DNA of 64,000 nucleotides, from the NCBI GenBank assembly GCA_030848705.1, contig CM061238.1, positions 48,523,133 through 48,587,132 on the forward strand, written 5' to 3'. Below the pieces are notes generated by a model. It worked only from the letters and a program-made list of their open reading frames with translations. It did no database searches and had not been told where the DNA came from. Positions 1 through 11,964 of the stretch are shown one piece after another. Source of the DNA: Heracleum sosnowskyi. Taxonomy: Eukaryota; Streptophyta; Magnoliopsida; Apiales; Apiaceae. The translations under genes were made by a program, and so were the position numbers. How positions within the stretch are numbered: the stretch's first letter is position 1; each line of letters opens with the position of its first letter.

Positions 1-1566
1 TGATATTCAACATGATGGTGAATAAATCAACGAATTAGGAATATTCAAGGAAATAACATCAGTTGCTCAAATACGGGTAAGGATTGAATAATCTGAATTG
101 TTCTGATGGTAACATGCAAAATCATTGGAAACAATATCAATTGAATCAACAAGTAAAAGCACAGATACTTGCATGGTCTACGTAGCTGGCTTCGGTCTAT
201 CTCGCTTACTCTACCTTCTCCTTTCCCTTGCTTCAGAAACTCGATTCTATAATAAACAACTCATAATAATAAGTCTAACTATCCTCGTTCTACCTTCGAC
301 ATATACTCATAACCATTTTTAAGTCTAAACAAGTAATCGGGTATTTAATCGCATTTATCGGACGCTCGTTCTATTTTACGAAAATAAAAACTCAGACACT
401 AGCCCTTATACAAAGCATTTACGGACAATAAAACACATTACTCGACTCATATAAACCATATAACACTTATAAACATTTTAAAAACAATATTCAAGGCTTA
501 TTTGAATTTAAATAATTCACAAATAATTTTTAAATCAAAAATCGGATTATTAATCCCAATATAAGTATTTAAAATCAATTAAATCAATTAATATAAAATT
601 AAATGACATTTTCTAAATGCTCAAACTATTTTTAAATAATTAAAACAAGTCAAGAACTAATTAAATTAAATTTAAATCAATTAAATCCAATTAATCATTA
701 ATTAATAAGAATTAACTGATTAATAAACTAAATCAATTAATCAAATAAATTAATTATTAATAAAAAATAATTAAAATAATTAAATTTAATCAGTTTTCGA
801 ATTTAAATAAATAAACATAATTTTTCAGAATTTTCTGAATATAAAAATGTATTTTTAAAATAAAAATATGATTTTTATAAATATTTAAACTATTTTCTTA
901 TTTTTAAAAATTAATTCCAAAAACAGTTTTCTGAAAATAATTTAGGGTTTTGAAGATTGAAACTGGGTCGGGTTAAGGTTTCAAAACGGGTAACCAAGAA
1001 CGTTTCCGGGTCCCCAAGAACAACCCGCCGGAAACTGGGTTTTCCAGTTTCTGACTGGCGTCCAGCCACCGGAAAACGTAACTTGCCAAAAACTTGTCTA
1101 AAACTCTGGTTTCTTTGAGGGTTTCAGTTCTACACTTCACAACCAACACAACTAACACAAAATCACGGCCAAAACATGCCGGAATCGAGCTAAAATCCGA
1201 TCAACCCAACCGTGTTCGGTTTTTTTCCGGCCAAAACACGATCTCACTAAATCTTACATGAAACTCTACGTTCTCGGATAATAAGAAATATAATGATACG
1301 AAGAAATCTTCCAATAATGATTCGGATACGAAAGACGAAGAAATAATAATGATGTACAAAATTTTAACGGGGACCTTGAATTTTCAAAATGGGACTCACA
1401 ACTGAAGATATTTCTAAATGAAAAGATATTCGAAAGGGGCTTTCGACACAACAATTAACATATTATTACTCAATAACCTTAACCATTAAGACTCCAAATA
1501 CTCCACAATAATTATTCTACACATAAAATACAATTTGTATTATTAATAAAGCTCACGGATATTACA
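1..1566 (-). mobile_element. LTR-a of outer Tekay-like Ty3/gypsy element (partial)
   Basis: Direct repeat of 5388-6956 and, in part, of 33149-34193. The first about 1068 bp of the LTR lie outside the window. The plus-strand right end reads ...GGATATTACA and is followed by a purine tract on the minus strand, so the element runs on the minus strand and this copy is the 3' LTR of the left unit. Positions 500-900 are extremely AT-rich. Short frames in this stretch recur in LTR-b and LTR-c with scattered changes and look non-coding. LTR-a differs from both other copies at many sites where b and c agree. Confidence 0.9.
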
Positions 1567-1580
1567 TCCTTCCCCCCTTA
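1567..1580 (-). other. Polypurine tract of outer gypsy element
   Basis: On the minus strand this reads TAAGGGGGGAAGGA directly before the LTR start TGTAATATCC. It is the expected plus-strand DNA priming site. An identical tract follows LTR-b at 6957-6970. Confidence 0.85.
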
Positions 1581-1598
1581 ATAGGATTCTGTCCTCAG

Positions 1599-1925
1599 AA
1601 TCAGATCAAGGAAACAACTGGGGATACCTTTCTAACATATCATTTTCTAACTTCCAGGTAGACTCTTCCACCTTAGGATTCCTCCACAAAACTCTTACTG
1701 ATGCTACGGTCTTATTCCTTAACACTTTCTCCCTACTATCCAATATCTGAATTGGTCGTTCTACATAAGGCAAATCTGTCTGGACCTATATGGGTTCATA
1801 TTCTATTATATGGTTCGAATCTGGTCGATACTTCTTAAGCATTGACACGTGAAACACATTATGAACGTGCAACATGTGCGGGGGTAAGACCAACTCGTAA
1901 GCTACTTTCCCAACTTGAAAGATAA
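1599..1925 (-). pseudogene. Integrase C-terminal tail with chromodomain-like end (remnant)
   Basis: Minus-strand translation gives the end of a chromovirus integrase. There is a stretch with LPPHMLHVHNVFHVSMLKKY, then a REKVLRNKT segment, then WRNPKVEESTW and ERYPQLFP before the stop. This matches the known C-terminal tail and chromo-like region of Tekay/Del-type gypsy elements. An in-frame stop lies in the middle. Protease, RT, RNase H and the integrase core are missing upstream: the tail directly abuts the gag/protease start at about 1930. It would therefore not make a working enzyme. Chromodomain-like tails are thought to guide integration to marked chromatin; that role is inferred from the family. 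Confidence 0.75.
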
Positions 1926-1929
1926 TAGA

Positions 1930-3196
1930 CTAGCGTAAATCAGCACTAATAGAGTTTACTAGAAGTGTACCTGCTACCACATCGGTGTCTCTCACTGCTT
2001 CCCTCATTGCCATATTATAGGTTCTGGCTAGCGGCTGAACATCAACAACTGGAGGTGCCTCTATAGCTCGAATCATGTTGTTCACGGGTGCTGGTGCTCT
2101 GCAATCCTTAATCATATGACCTGGTTCCTTGCATCGGTGACACACAATACCTATCTTGCAATCTTTGGCATAATGACCCTTCTGGTTACATTTAAAACAC
2201 GTGACACTCAATCGGTTGCATACTCCTGGATGTCTTTTCCCGAATGTCTTACATTCTGGTAGTGGGGGTCTAGAAACTCCCTGCTGATTGTTGGCTAGTA
2301 AACGATTGTCTTGCCCTGTATTCCCGGTATCAGGTTCCTTAAAACTTGAACTCCTGTCGGGCTGGAATCCTGGTTTCTTATTCGACTGACCTTGTGAACT
2401 TCCCTGTTGCTGTCCCTTATCAGATGTCCATATCTTCCTTTTCTTATTCTCTTTCTCCCTCATGTATGAATCACTCTCGATCTGCTTCCGCAATCATTGC
2501 CTTCTGAACCACTGCTGCATAGGTGTCCAACTCCAGAATAGCTAACTTACTACGAATCCATGACCTCAGTCCCTGTTGGAACCTCTTGGCCTTCTTCTTC
2601 TCCGTGTCAATGTATGTCGGAACAAACCTAGACAATTCAGTAAACCTGGTCTCGTACTGAGGAACAGTCATACTACCTTGTTTTAACTCTAAAAATTTCA
2701 ACTCCATCTGGTCTCGCATATAATCAGGAAAATACCTTTCTAAAAACAACTCTGTAAACCTGTCCCACATAATTAGTCCCTCAAGTTCCGTAACCCTACT
2801 CGTTTCCCACCAATAACTTGCTTCACTCTTCAGAAAATAACTAGCGTACTCTGTTTTCTTTTCTTCCGTTACCTCTATTAAGGTAAAAGCTTTCTCTATT
2901 TCCTTTAAACATGCATTTGCCTCGACTGGGTCTGCAGATCCTTTGAATTCCGGAGGTTTCGATGCTTGAAATGCTTTGAACGTAACTACTGGTGCTGCCT
3001 GCTGGTGTTGCTGCTATTGCTGTTGCTGATGTTGCTGTAGTAGCTGTTGTTGTTGTTGTGCTAGGGCAGTGGTTTGTTGAGTAAGAGTATTCAAAAGCTA
3101 TATTACAATCAGATCTATGTGACCCGTTGGAGGTGAATTCTGTTGACCTTCTTGGTCAGATGAGTCATTTGCACGGGTACTTCATCTAGGAGGCAT
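1930..3196 (-). pseudogene. gag: Ty3/gypsy gag (decayed), internal copy a
   Basis: Nucleocapsid/capsid precursor of the outer gypsy element. The likely start is the ATG at 3196 (MPPR...). In order it shows a poly-Gln tract (about 3000-3065), a retrotransposon gag capsid domain (MWDRFTELFLERYFP and LKQGSMTVPQYETRFTELS), a basic linker, and two intact zinc knuckles, CFKCNQKGHYAKDC and CHRCKEPGHMIKDC. The frame is broken by several stops near the N-terminus, including one four codons after the start that copy b lacks. A frameshift near 2480 is shared with copy b. It ends with the first residues of protease (GTLLVNSISAD), where coding stops because pol has been deleted. Non-functional by sequence. 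Confidence 0.88.
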
Positions 3197-3628
3197 ATTA
3201 CTGATAAATAAACAATAATTGGTTTAATCAAATAAATTCCTAAGTAGGAAAGAAAGAGAACACAATTGATAGAACCAAGGTTTAAAATTTTCGACGGCGT
3301 AAGAATACCCTCGTCGTATCAAGTAGAATGACAGTTATAATGATGAAGATGAATAACAAGAGAATAATAATAGTTCTGCAAAAGGTGGTTATCATATATA
3401 TATATATATATAAATATACATCTGATACAAGCGTAGAACGCTTTCAGAAGTAAAGTATGTCATAGCTGAACTACAACTGCCGATCAACAGTACAACAATC
3501 AAAATTACATCAACAACCCAATGCGATACTATAAGCCTGGTGCACTGCTGGTACTATACTATGCATCTATATATTAGCTAACTGGAAATCCATACATCCA
3601 CATAACATCCAGCTTCACCTAATCCTGC

Positions 3629-4174
3629 TCAAGGATCATCATCTTTAGTCCTCCATAACGCTGGTCCGGCAACCTCTCCAATCTCCCTCACCGCATAGTC
3701 TAATATCTCTCTCAACCCTGTTACAGTATCTCCCTCTCGGCTAGAAGCTAGTCCCTGCAACCTCGTCTCTACTAATGTCCTCGTAACCCTAAGTCTCATC
3801 TGAATCTCTCCTATCTGGCCTCTGAGTCTGTCTCTCTCTTGTGCTACGGCTGCTTCTGACGAACGAGTCCCTCTCATCTCTATTACCTATCTATAGAAAT
3901 ACTCCCTTTCCCCTCTCACCCTCTGATACTCATGATGTGGAACTGGTGGCTGAGAAAGCTGGTACAAAGGTCCGGAAACTGATGCCTGAGACACTGGTGC
4001 TGGTGCTATGCGTCGAAGTGGAACGGGACAAGGTATATGATCTCTCCTAACTACAGCATGTCCAGGCTGAGGTCGTATCGGCCGCGACGGTCCTGCTCTC
4101 TCTCCTGGTACATGTCTCTCCTCTATCGTATGCTCTAACGGGTCTGAATCTGAACTAGAGCTAGGGGGCTGCAA
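3629..4174 (-). pseudogene. Pre-gag ORF between PBS and gag, copy a
   Basis: Two minus-strand frames of 95 aa (4174-3887) and 82 aa (3877-3629) lie in the same phase, separated by a single TAG and two further codons. Joined, the frame would be about 180 codons. The first half is rich in Pro, Ser and Arg (SRPIRPQPGHAVVRRD). The second half is charged and predicted alpha-helical (VAQERDRLRGQIGEIQMRLR), possibly a coiled coil. It sits just downstream of the primer binding site, before gag. I do not recognise a family. The same ORF with the same stop is present at 31388-31933. It may be an element-specific leader ORF or the remains of one. Confidence 0.5.
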
Positions 4175-4304
4175 TTATATAACCACATTCAATTACCACG
4201 CATAATATTCCTAATTGACCTTCTATAGTCTTTAAGTGAATTTCTAACTCTCTACGTTATCCTGGACCCTAAGTCCTAACTTTTTTCAAATGCCATAACC
4301 TGTC

Positions 4305-4316
4305 GCTCTGATACCA
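4305..4316 (-). other. Primer binding site (tRNA-iMet type)
   Basis: Plus strand GCTCTGATACCA is the reverse complement of TGGTATCAGAGC, the classic plant initiator-Met tRNA primer site. It lies 3 bp inside the internal region from the LTR-b end at 4320. Confidence 0.9.
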
Positions 4317-4319
4317 ACC

Positions 4320-6956
4320 TGTGACGCCCTCCAAATCCGGGGCACAGGTCTGGGGAGTCACTCGACCAACGAAACACAATATACCTGAATATAACACATG
4401 CATAATATAATAATAACATAAAACACCCCTTAACCAAGACCGCGTCCAGATTATGGCATTGAACAAGCTTCTAAGTTATATTACAAACCAGTTTTCAGAG
4501 TTATAAATATTACACAACTTAAAGTTCAAATCTAGACATCTAGTCTAACTAACAAAATAGACAACTGCCCTGCCAATGACAACCACTCGAGATGGTCTCC
4601 TATCCGCTGGAGAACTATCGATCGCACTGTGTCTGCTCATATTCTCGCTTCACTGGAATAGAGTTAGGAACAAAACAAGTATGAGCCACAAGTGCTCAGC
4701 AAGCATAATATATATATCAATCACAGTTCCATAGTGAAAAGAAGATCACAATTATCTGAAACAACAAGGTTTAAGCCAACCATATGTTTTTTAACAATCT
4801 CAATAGGAGTAAAAGGGATTAGAATTGGACTTCTACATTTTTCAAATAAAAATGTTGAGCTGTTGATCAGTCACTCATCAACCCCGGACTCGCTTATAGC
4901 AAAGTCCTCCACTAGGATCCATGGCCATCTTGGCCTTAAATTATTCCGACCATTATTGGTCCTATTTTAAAAACATGTCCATTCTATCACAGAGTATAAG
5001 CAATAACATGCATCACAAGATAAGTACACAATGACAAGGTATAATAGTTGCAAAAGAGCTTCAACTATTCAATATCAAATGAAGTCCGAGAAATAGATTC
5101 GGAATGGTTTCAACGGTAGATAATCACACAATGAAAAGGTATAATAGTTGCAAAAGAGCTTCAACTACTCAATATCAAATGAAGTCCGAGAAATAGATTC
5201 GGAATGGTTTCAACGGTATGTAAACACACAATGAAAAGGTATAATAGTTGCAAAAGAGCTTCAACTACTCAATATCAAATGAAGTCCGAGAAATAGATTC
5301 AGAATGGTTTCAACGGTACAACGTACTCATTTAAGAAAGTCAACAATGGTTATCATCAATATAAACTGAATTGAAGGTGAAGGTGTCTGATATTCAACAT
5401 GATGGTGAATAAATCAACGAATTAGGAATATTCAAGGAAATAACATCAGTTGCTCAAATACGGGTAATGATTGAATAATCTGAATTGTTCTGATGGTAAC
5501 ATGCAAAATCATTGGAAACAATATCAATTGAATCAACAAGTAAAAGCACAGATACTTGCCTGGTCTACGTAGCTGGCTTCGGTCTATCTCGCTTACTCTA
5601 CCTTCTCCTTTCCCTTGCTTCGGAAACTCGATTCTATAATAAACAACTCATAATAATAAGTCTAACTATCCTCGTTCTACCTTCGACATATACTCATAAC
5701 CATTTTTAAGTCTAAACAAGTAATCGGGTATTTAATCGCATTTATCGGACGCTCGTTCTATTTTACGAAAATAAAAACTCAGACACTAGCCCTTATACAA
5801 AGCATTTACGGACAATAAAACACATTACTCGACTCATATAAACCATATAACACTTATAAACATTTTAAAAACAATATTCGAGGCTTATTTGAATTTAAAT
5901 AATTCACAAATAATTTTTAAATCAAAAATTGGATTATTAATCCCAATATAAGTATTTAAAATCAATTAAATCAATTAATATAAAATTAAATGACATTTTC
6001 TAAATGCTCAAACTATTTTTAAATAATTAAAACAAGTCAAGAACTAATTAAATTTAATTTAAATTAATTAAATCCAATTAATAATTAATTAATAAGAATT
6101 AACTGATTAATAAACTAAATCAATTAATCAAATAAATTAATTATTAATAAAAAATAATTAAAATAATTAAATTTAACCAGTTTTCGAATTTAAATAAATA
6201 AATATAATTTTTCAGAATTTTCTGAATATAAAAATGTATTTTTAAAATAAAAATATGATTTTTATAAATATTTAAACTATTTTCGAATTATTTTTAAAAA
6301 TAAATTCCAAAAACAGTTTTCTGAAAATAATTTAGGGTTTTGAAGATTGAAACTGGGTCGGGTTAAGGTTTCAAAACGGGTAACCAAGAACGTTTCCGGG
6401 TCCCCAAGAACAACCCGCCGGAAACTGGGTTTTCCAGTTTCCGACTGGCGTCCGGCCACCGGAAAACGTAACTTGCCAAAAACTTGTCTAAAACTCTGGT
6501 TTCTTTGAGGGTTTCAGTTCTACACTTCACAACCAACACAACTAACACAAAATCACGGCCAAAACATGCCGGAATCGAGCTAAAATCCGATCAACCCAAC
6601 CGTGTTCGGTTTTTTTCCGGCCAAAACACGATCTCACTAAATCTTACATGAAACTCTACGTTCTCGGATAATAAGAAATATAATGATACGAAGAAATCTT
6701 CCAATAATGATTCGGATACGAAAGACGAGGGAATAATAATGATGTACAAAATTTTAACGGGGACCTTGAATTTTCAAAATGGGACTCACAACTGAAGATA
6801 TTTCTAAATGAAAAGATATTCGAAAGGGGCTTTCGACACAACAATTAACATATTATTACTCAATAACCTTAACCATTAAGACTCCAAATACTCCACAATA
6901 ATTATTCTACACATAAAATACAATTTGTATTATTAATAAAGCTCACGGATATTACA
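4320..6956 (-). mobile_element. LTR-b of outer gypsy element (complete, 2637 bp)
   Basis: Bounded on the plus strand by TGTGACGCCC at the left, next to the PBS, and ...ATATTACA at the right, next to the polypurine tract. It is at once the 5' LTR of internal copy a and the 3' LTR of internal copy b, so the element is a tandem. Over 5388-6434 it agrees with LTR-c at most sites where LTR-a differs. That pattern is expected if it arose by recombination between the two LTRs of one ancestral element. No coding content is recognised. Confidence 0.9.
5025..5318. repeat. Tandem repeat of about 99 bp, three copies, in LTR-b
   Basis: Three adjacent units starting ACACAATGA(A/C)AAGG and ending GGTTTCAACGGTA, near 5025, 5125 and 5225. 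The same array is present in LTR-c at 32787-33079. LTR-a is cut by the window before this point. The position in the LTR would fit an enhancer-like repeat; function is not shown. Confidence 0.85.
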
Positions 6957-6996
6957 TCCTTCCCCCCTTAATAGGATTCTGTCCTCAGAATCAGAT
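6957..6996 (-). mobile_element. Short left part of internal copy b, cut by insertion
   Basis: Forty bp equal to 1567-1606: polypurine tract and the end of the integrase tail. It stops at CAGAT (6992-6996), where the inner gypsy array is inserted, and resumes with CAGAT at 29352. Confidence 0.92.
6992..6996. other. Left target-site duplication CAGAT
   Basis: CAGAT here and at 29352-29356 flank the inner array precisely. Without the insertion and one CAGAT copy, the sequence matches the uninterrupted homologous stretch near 1602-1606. Confidence 0.93.
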
Positions 6997-7839
6997 TGTA
7001 AGACCCCAGATTTTGGGTAGAATTAAAACTTTTATTATATGTTGATGTAAATATGGATAGTGGCAATGACTTTGAGAATCAAGTTATGAAATGAATATGA
7101 ATTTCGGTTTTCAAACATTTTGAGAATAGTAAGAATGGACTGAACATATAGATAAGAATAATCTCTCTGGAAAATAAGAGTACAATATTCCAAGGAAGAA
7201 AAGTATTTTTATGTCATCCAAATCGATATCTGGTATGCATCCGACAACTCCGTAAACAAGATAGCGTGTGCCCGAGAAAGCACTAGAACATTTCTAAGTG
7301 CAAGAAGTAAAGAGAAATAAACCAAGAATATTGGAACGGATATTGATCCAAAGAATTATAGAAAAACCACTGATGAATAGTAACTTTTGATGAATAGTAA
7401 ATTTTTGTCATTTAAAAAGTTTTTCAGACCACCCTATATGCGGAACGATATAAAAATAAAGCTGTATTAGTGATCTACGATGAAAATAAAGGAATGCAAA
7501 AGCTGTCAGAATCGGAAAAATAGCATCTCCGTTTTCTCCGAAATTTCGCCATAAACGGACGGATTAATCATTATTTGGGAATATTGAAGGATTTAGATTA
7601 TCAATTCCATGGATATGGATTTAATAAAAGAATTAGAGATATTAAGAACGATTACGATAAACTACTTCGATAAAACACTTAAGAAACCCTGCGAACTTTT
7701 TACGCGATTAAACGGAGACGGAACAACGAGACATTACAGGATTAAAATACAGACATGGAAGTAACATGTAACAAGATTAATTCGAGGAATGCAACATTTG
7801 GATCATTAATGTGAAAAGAAACAAACTAGTAAAGCTGCT

Positions 7840-7919
7840 TTGCCACCATGACCCTCCAGTGCTTGACATGTGTCCATGTTTGCCACCATGACCCTCCATG
7901 GCTCGACACGTGTCCCTGT
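7840..7919 (+). promoter_or_regulatory. Duplicated 40-bp unit with palindromic G-box
   Basis: Two adjacent 40-bp copies of TTGCCACCATGACCCTCCA... are seen. The second contains the palindrome GACACGTGTC (7905-7914), whose CACGTG core is the plant G-box bound by bZIP/bHLH factors. The first copy has a one-base change (GACATGTGTC). The same pair is in LTR2 (G-box 16880-16889) and LTR3 (25317-25326). The location, about 0.85 kb into the LTR, fits a U3 promoter region. Activity is inferred only. Confidence 0.4.
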
Positions 7920-9822
7920 GACTAGCCAAAGTGTGGTGACTCACCACTTTCTAATACAAAATATCAGCCTTATCATTAATTGGCCAAAACAAAAAGAAAA
8001 GAAGAATTCATCCATTTTGAAGAGAAAACCCGAGGGAGAAATGAGGAGAAAAATGGTGGAGAAAGAATTGATCATAACTTGAGTTTCTCTTGGCGGTTTT
8101 TGGCGTTCCACCACTCAAATCGAAGCTCTCGAGAAGCCCGACGTAACCATGGGAAGCAATCGCCTCACCTCTGTGATTTACCCTTCGATTTCAGTGAGTA
8201 ACAGTTGGAGAAGATGATGAATAGTAACTTGTATTTTGCTTTGTTGCTTTTGATACTGAGTTTGTGGCTTCCAAAGGTTGTATTAAGCAAGGATCTAAAG
8301 GTTACATAAGGAATATAGCAGCAAGCAAGCTTGGAGGAAGGTATAAACCTCTGCCCCTTTGAGTTTTATATGAGTTTTAAAGTGGTTTTGATGTTCATGT
8401 AAAGTTAAGATCATGATTAAGTGATTTAGTGATTGTTTGGATTTGTTTAAATGTGTAAAATGATGGGTGTTGGATTTTAGCCTCACCACTGATCTTCCAC
8501 TGATCTTAGAGGTGTAGGTTGGTTGTTTGTTGAGGTTGTGGATGTATGGTATGCCCGGTGTGGCTTGGTTATGTTGTGACAAAATTGGATTATTCGATTT
8601 TAAGCCGTCGTAATGCCCGATTTTCGGTAACTCTATAAACTGCCTAGAATCCGAAACCCTAACTGCCTCTTTTGTTTCAGTTATGAACATGAGTGTGTAG
8701 AACTTTGTTTCTAGTTTACGTGAGCGCAAGAATCATGTCATTACGATTTACGGTTTATGAGATATGACCATTTTAGTGAAAGTGGTTCAAGGAATGAGAT
8801 TGCAGAAATGTACCAACTTTGTGGCTATGTTTGAGACCCTTAAGAGTTGTTTTAAAATATGAAATTTTGTATTGAAGTGTCAAGGGCAGTTACGAAGGTT
8901 TGTACGAAGGTTTCGAGTCCAAAAGATTATTTTCCAATTTTATAAAAATGTGTTAGCCGAGGTTGCGCAAGTGAAAACCACTAAGAACATGACTTAGAAA
9001 CCAATGTTGTAAATGGTTAAGTATAACTTGTATTCGAGGATCGATTTCGGACTAAACCTATGACTTAAGTAATTGTCGATTAAACATGGACTTAGTATGA
9101 GCCTATAACGAGCTAGTAATTCCTTGGTTGTGTTTCTCTTACGTGTTTAAGCATTGTGTACAAGTGGATTATCCAGGGGATTAATCGTGCGTTTCTTTGA
9201 CTTGGTCTAGATTGTCCGGCATCGTCGCGAACCCCTATCACTTCTTGAGCATGAGGCAAGTTTTCTAAATCTATACTTTGAAGTATTGATTATATATTAC
9301 TGTTTTTGCCATGTGTGGAGTTATACAGTTTTGCGATACATGTTATATATTGTATAAAATAGAGTTTGATTTTGGTTTATATATGAGCTTTGAGATAAAG
9401 TAGTTATAAACCGGCGTACCTTGTAGCTCTGGAGATAAGAGCATACTTCTTGTTTTTGACTCTAGACCGGGAGTCAGTACTTTGAGATATAGAGATAGTC
9501 GTGGAAACCCGGAGGGATTCCAACGGCAGTGTGCTAATTATTTTGAGGACTGCTATTATTATACGTTAATTATATTTCTAGAAAGTATTAATTACCTGAA
9601 AATGATTTGAGGAATGTTATTTGAATATTACCTCATTCGAAGGTTGTTACTTGGAAATGATTTGGTAATTGGCTTATAAGCTAGATATGGGATATCAGTT
9701 ATAAGCCAGGTTTTTATAAAGGCCCTAGGTTAAGGGCGTATGATATTTCTTAAGATCAGTAGTGATTATAGTTTGTGTATGATAAAGGTTATTTTTCCGA
9801 TAAAGACATGGGGTACTGTTAA

Positions 9823-10325
9823 TTGAGGATTATTGACTTAAGGGTTATTATTTATATTCATTTGAGGATTATTGACTTAAGGGTTATTATTTATATTCAT
9901 TTGAGGATTATTGACTTAAGGGTTATTATTTATATTCATTTGAGGATTATTGACTTAAGGGTTATTATTTATATTCATTTGAGGATTATTGACTTAAGGA
10001 GTATTATTTATATTCATTTGAGGATTATTGATTTAATGAATATTATTTTCAAATATTCATTTAAGGATTACTTATTTAATGAATATTATTTTCAAATATT
10101 CATTTAAGGATTACTTATTTAATGAATATTATTTTCAAATATTCATTTAAGGATTATTTATTTAATGAATATTATTTTCAAATATTCATTTAAGGATTAC
10201 TTAGTTAATGAATATTATTTTCAAATATTCATTTAAGGATTACTTAGTTAATGAATATTATTTTCAAATATTCATTTAAGGATTACTTAGTTAATGAATA
10301 TTATTTTCAAATATTCATTTGAGGT
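9823..10325. repeat. Compound tandem repeat (39 bp x5, then 43 bp x7) in LTR1
   Basis: Five 39-bp units (TTGAGGATTATTGACTTAAGG...) at 9823, 9862, 9901, 9940 and 9979 pass into related 43-bp units (TTAAGGATTACTTA(T/G)TTAATGAATATT...) up to about 10325. A 94-codon repetitive frame across it is a by-product of the repeat. The block is present in LTR3 but mostly deleted in LTR2. Confidence 0.92.
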
Positions 10326-11952
10326 TTACTTATTTAATAAATACGATTAATTATTTTCAAATCAAAAAGAGGTTCCCAAAACATTGTTTTCCATTTGAAT
10401 CTGTCTTTTAAGAAGATTTAAATGCTCGCTCAACTATCAAAAATATGGGAAGCCTGATTTAAGTGACTACTACTCTTTTTTTTAAACTCTCAATTCAAAA
10501 ACTGTCAAGGGACAGATATTTTCTTGGAGCAATTTAATTGCTGCCAGTCTAATGTTGTGTTACCACCTCAATGATCGAGGGGTAAATTCATGGAACAAGT
10601 CGATATCCATTAACAAGCATAGCTTGGGAAATATTGGAGAATCTTCCTTTCCAACCTAGATATAACTACTTAGTGGAGTCGTATCAACAAGTGTTACACT
10701 TGGGGAAAGGAGGACGATCTTTACGTTTCAGAGTCATGGATTTCATCTGAACTAGGAGTGGTGTAAGTGGTCAAGTTGCGTGGGCCCATCCAACTTTTAT
10801 ATTGCCCCAAATGGGCCGGGAGGTCATAGTAAGGCGGTAGACAATGTCAGGCCGTCGTGATACTTCCATCTACATGTAGAAAACTATTTGAGCGGTGCGA
10901 CCTGCTACTGATCATAGTAAGGTTAGGCACAGCGGACGCGGTAGCAACTCCAGTATTAGTTCATCATCCAATTTGGATATTCCTGCAACATGTATTGGGA
11001 TGAAAAACCAATTATGTTGGCAGGGGGTCGAAAAAGATTGAAAATGAAGTGACAATAAATTCATGCAACTTCATCTTTTATTTTATGAGTTATGACTCTG
11101 TGGATACCTTACATAACATGAGTTATGGTAAGGGAGTTGTTTATACTGAATCACCTTATAACTTCATCCTTTAAGTTATGTGTTGATATTCTGCTTACAT
11201 AGCAGATATTTTTGGAAAGGTTATATTGGTTTACTTTGAAACCTCATCTTTTATATTATACGAGAACTTTGTTCATAATATAGCAAAAGTTTGTAGAAAT
11301 ATTATGAAAATGATATTTGAAGTACAATAATGGTACTGTTTTTGGGAATACATTCCGATAAGGATATAATTTCAGTATCGAGATATTTTGACAAATTATT
11401 GTCTTATACCCGTTTTATTCTGGGTTGAGTTAAAGGCAGAATTATGCCATACTTTCTTTTCCTTGCTGAGCTATCGCTCACTCTTGCTATTGTTTTATAT
11501 ATATTATATAGCAGCGAAGCAGGATGCCAATGGGACGGCACATACCCCGCAAGGCGTTTTCATAAATAGTTTCTAGCAGTGATCCCGAGAGTAGTACGAA
11601 CCAATCGAATCAGGCTACAACTTTTGGTATTCAACTTATGTATAGATATGAATGGTATGAGAGGATTGTGAGCATCAGAAGGCTAAGTTGGAAATGTAAC
11701 ATTTCTTAGAAATTGTATCAGTGACAGATTTAAAGACATTTGGGTATTGTAATAAAAATTATTTATTCCGCAGTTGTTGTATCGTGTCGTTTCTGAGACT
11801 CTAACCTCTGTGTGTGTGTGTGTGTGAGACAAATATTGTGGGGTCATGAGCAGGTGAATTATGCACGATGTGAGTAATACAAGTAAGGCAAGGAGTAAAT
11901 GGACCGTGACTACTCTAAATCCCTGACCCCGGATTTGGGGCTGTTACAGAAA

Positions 11953-11964
11953 TGGTATCAGAGC
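11953..11964 (+). other. Primer binding site, unit 1
   Basis: TGGTATCAGAGC, a perfect plant tRNA-iMet primer site, starts 4 bp after the LTR1 end. Confidence 0.93.

Larger units (their letters stand above)
6997..11948 (+). mobile_element. LTR1 (5' LTR, 4952 bp)
   Basis: Left LTR of the inner array. It differs from LTR2 and LTR3 at a series of shared sites in its first 2.6 kb, including an 11-bp tandem duplication near 8484-8506 (CACTGATCTTC twice) and a different stretch at 7451-7466. It contains the complete 39/43-bp tandem repeat block. No gene is recognised; short frames in it recur in the other LTRs without coding character. Confidence 0.93.

Noticed and set aside
4305..4316. tRNA gene fragments at the primer sites
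   Set aside because: Only the 12-bp 3' complement of tRNA-iMet is present; these are primer binding sites, not tRNA genes.
5025..5318. CRISPR-like array
   Set aside because: The units are contiguous tandem copies of about 99 bp without spacers, in a plant LTR.
8295..8729. 144-codon minus-strand ORF in LTR1
   Set aside because: The homologous stretch in LTR2 and LTR3 lacks 11 bp and shifts the frame; no domain is seen, so it is chance.
9823..10107. 94-codon repetitive ORF (also at 27224-27508)
   Set aside because: It is a direct translation of the 39/43-bp tandem repeat, is lost in LTR2 with the repeat, and has no family features.
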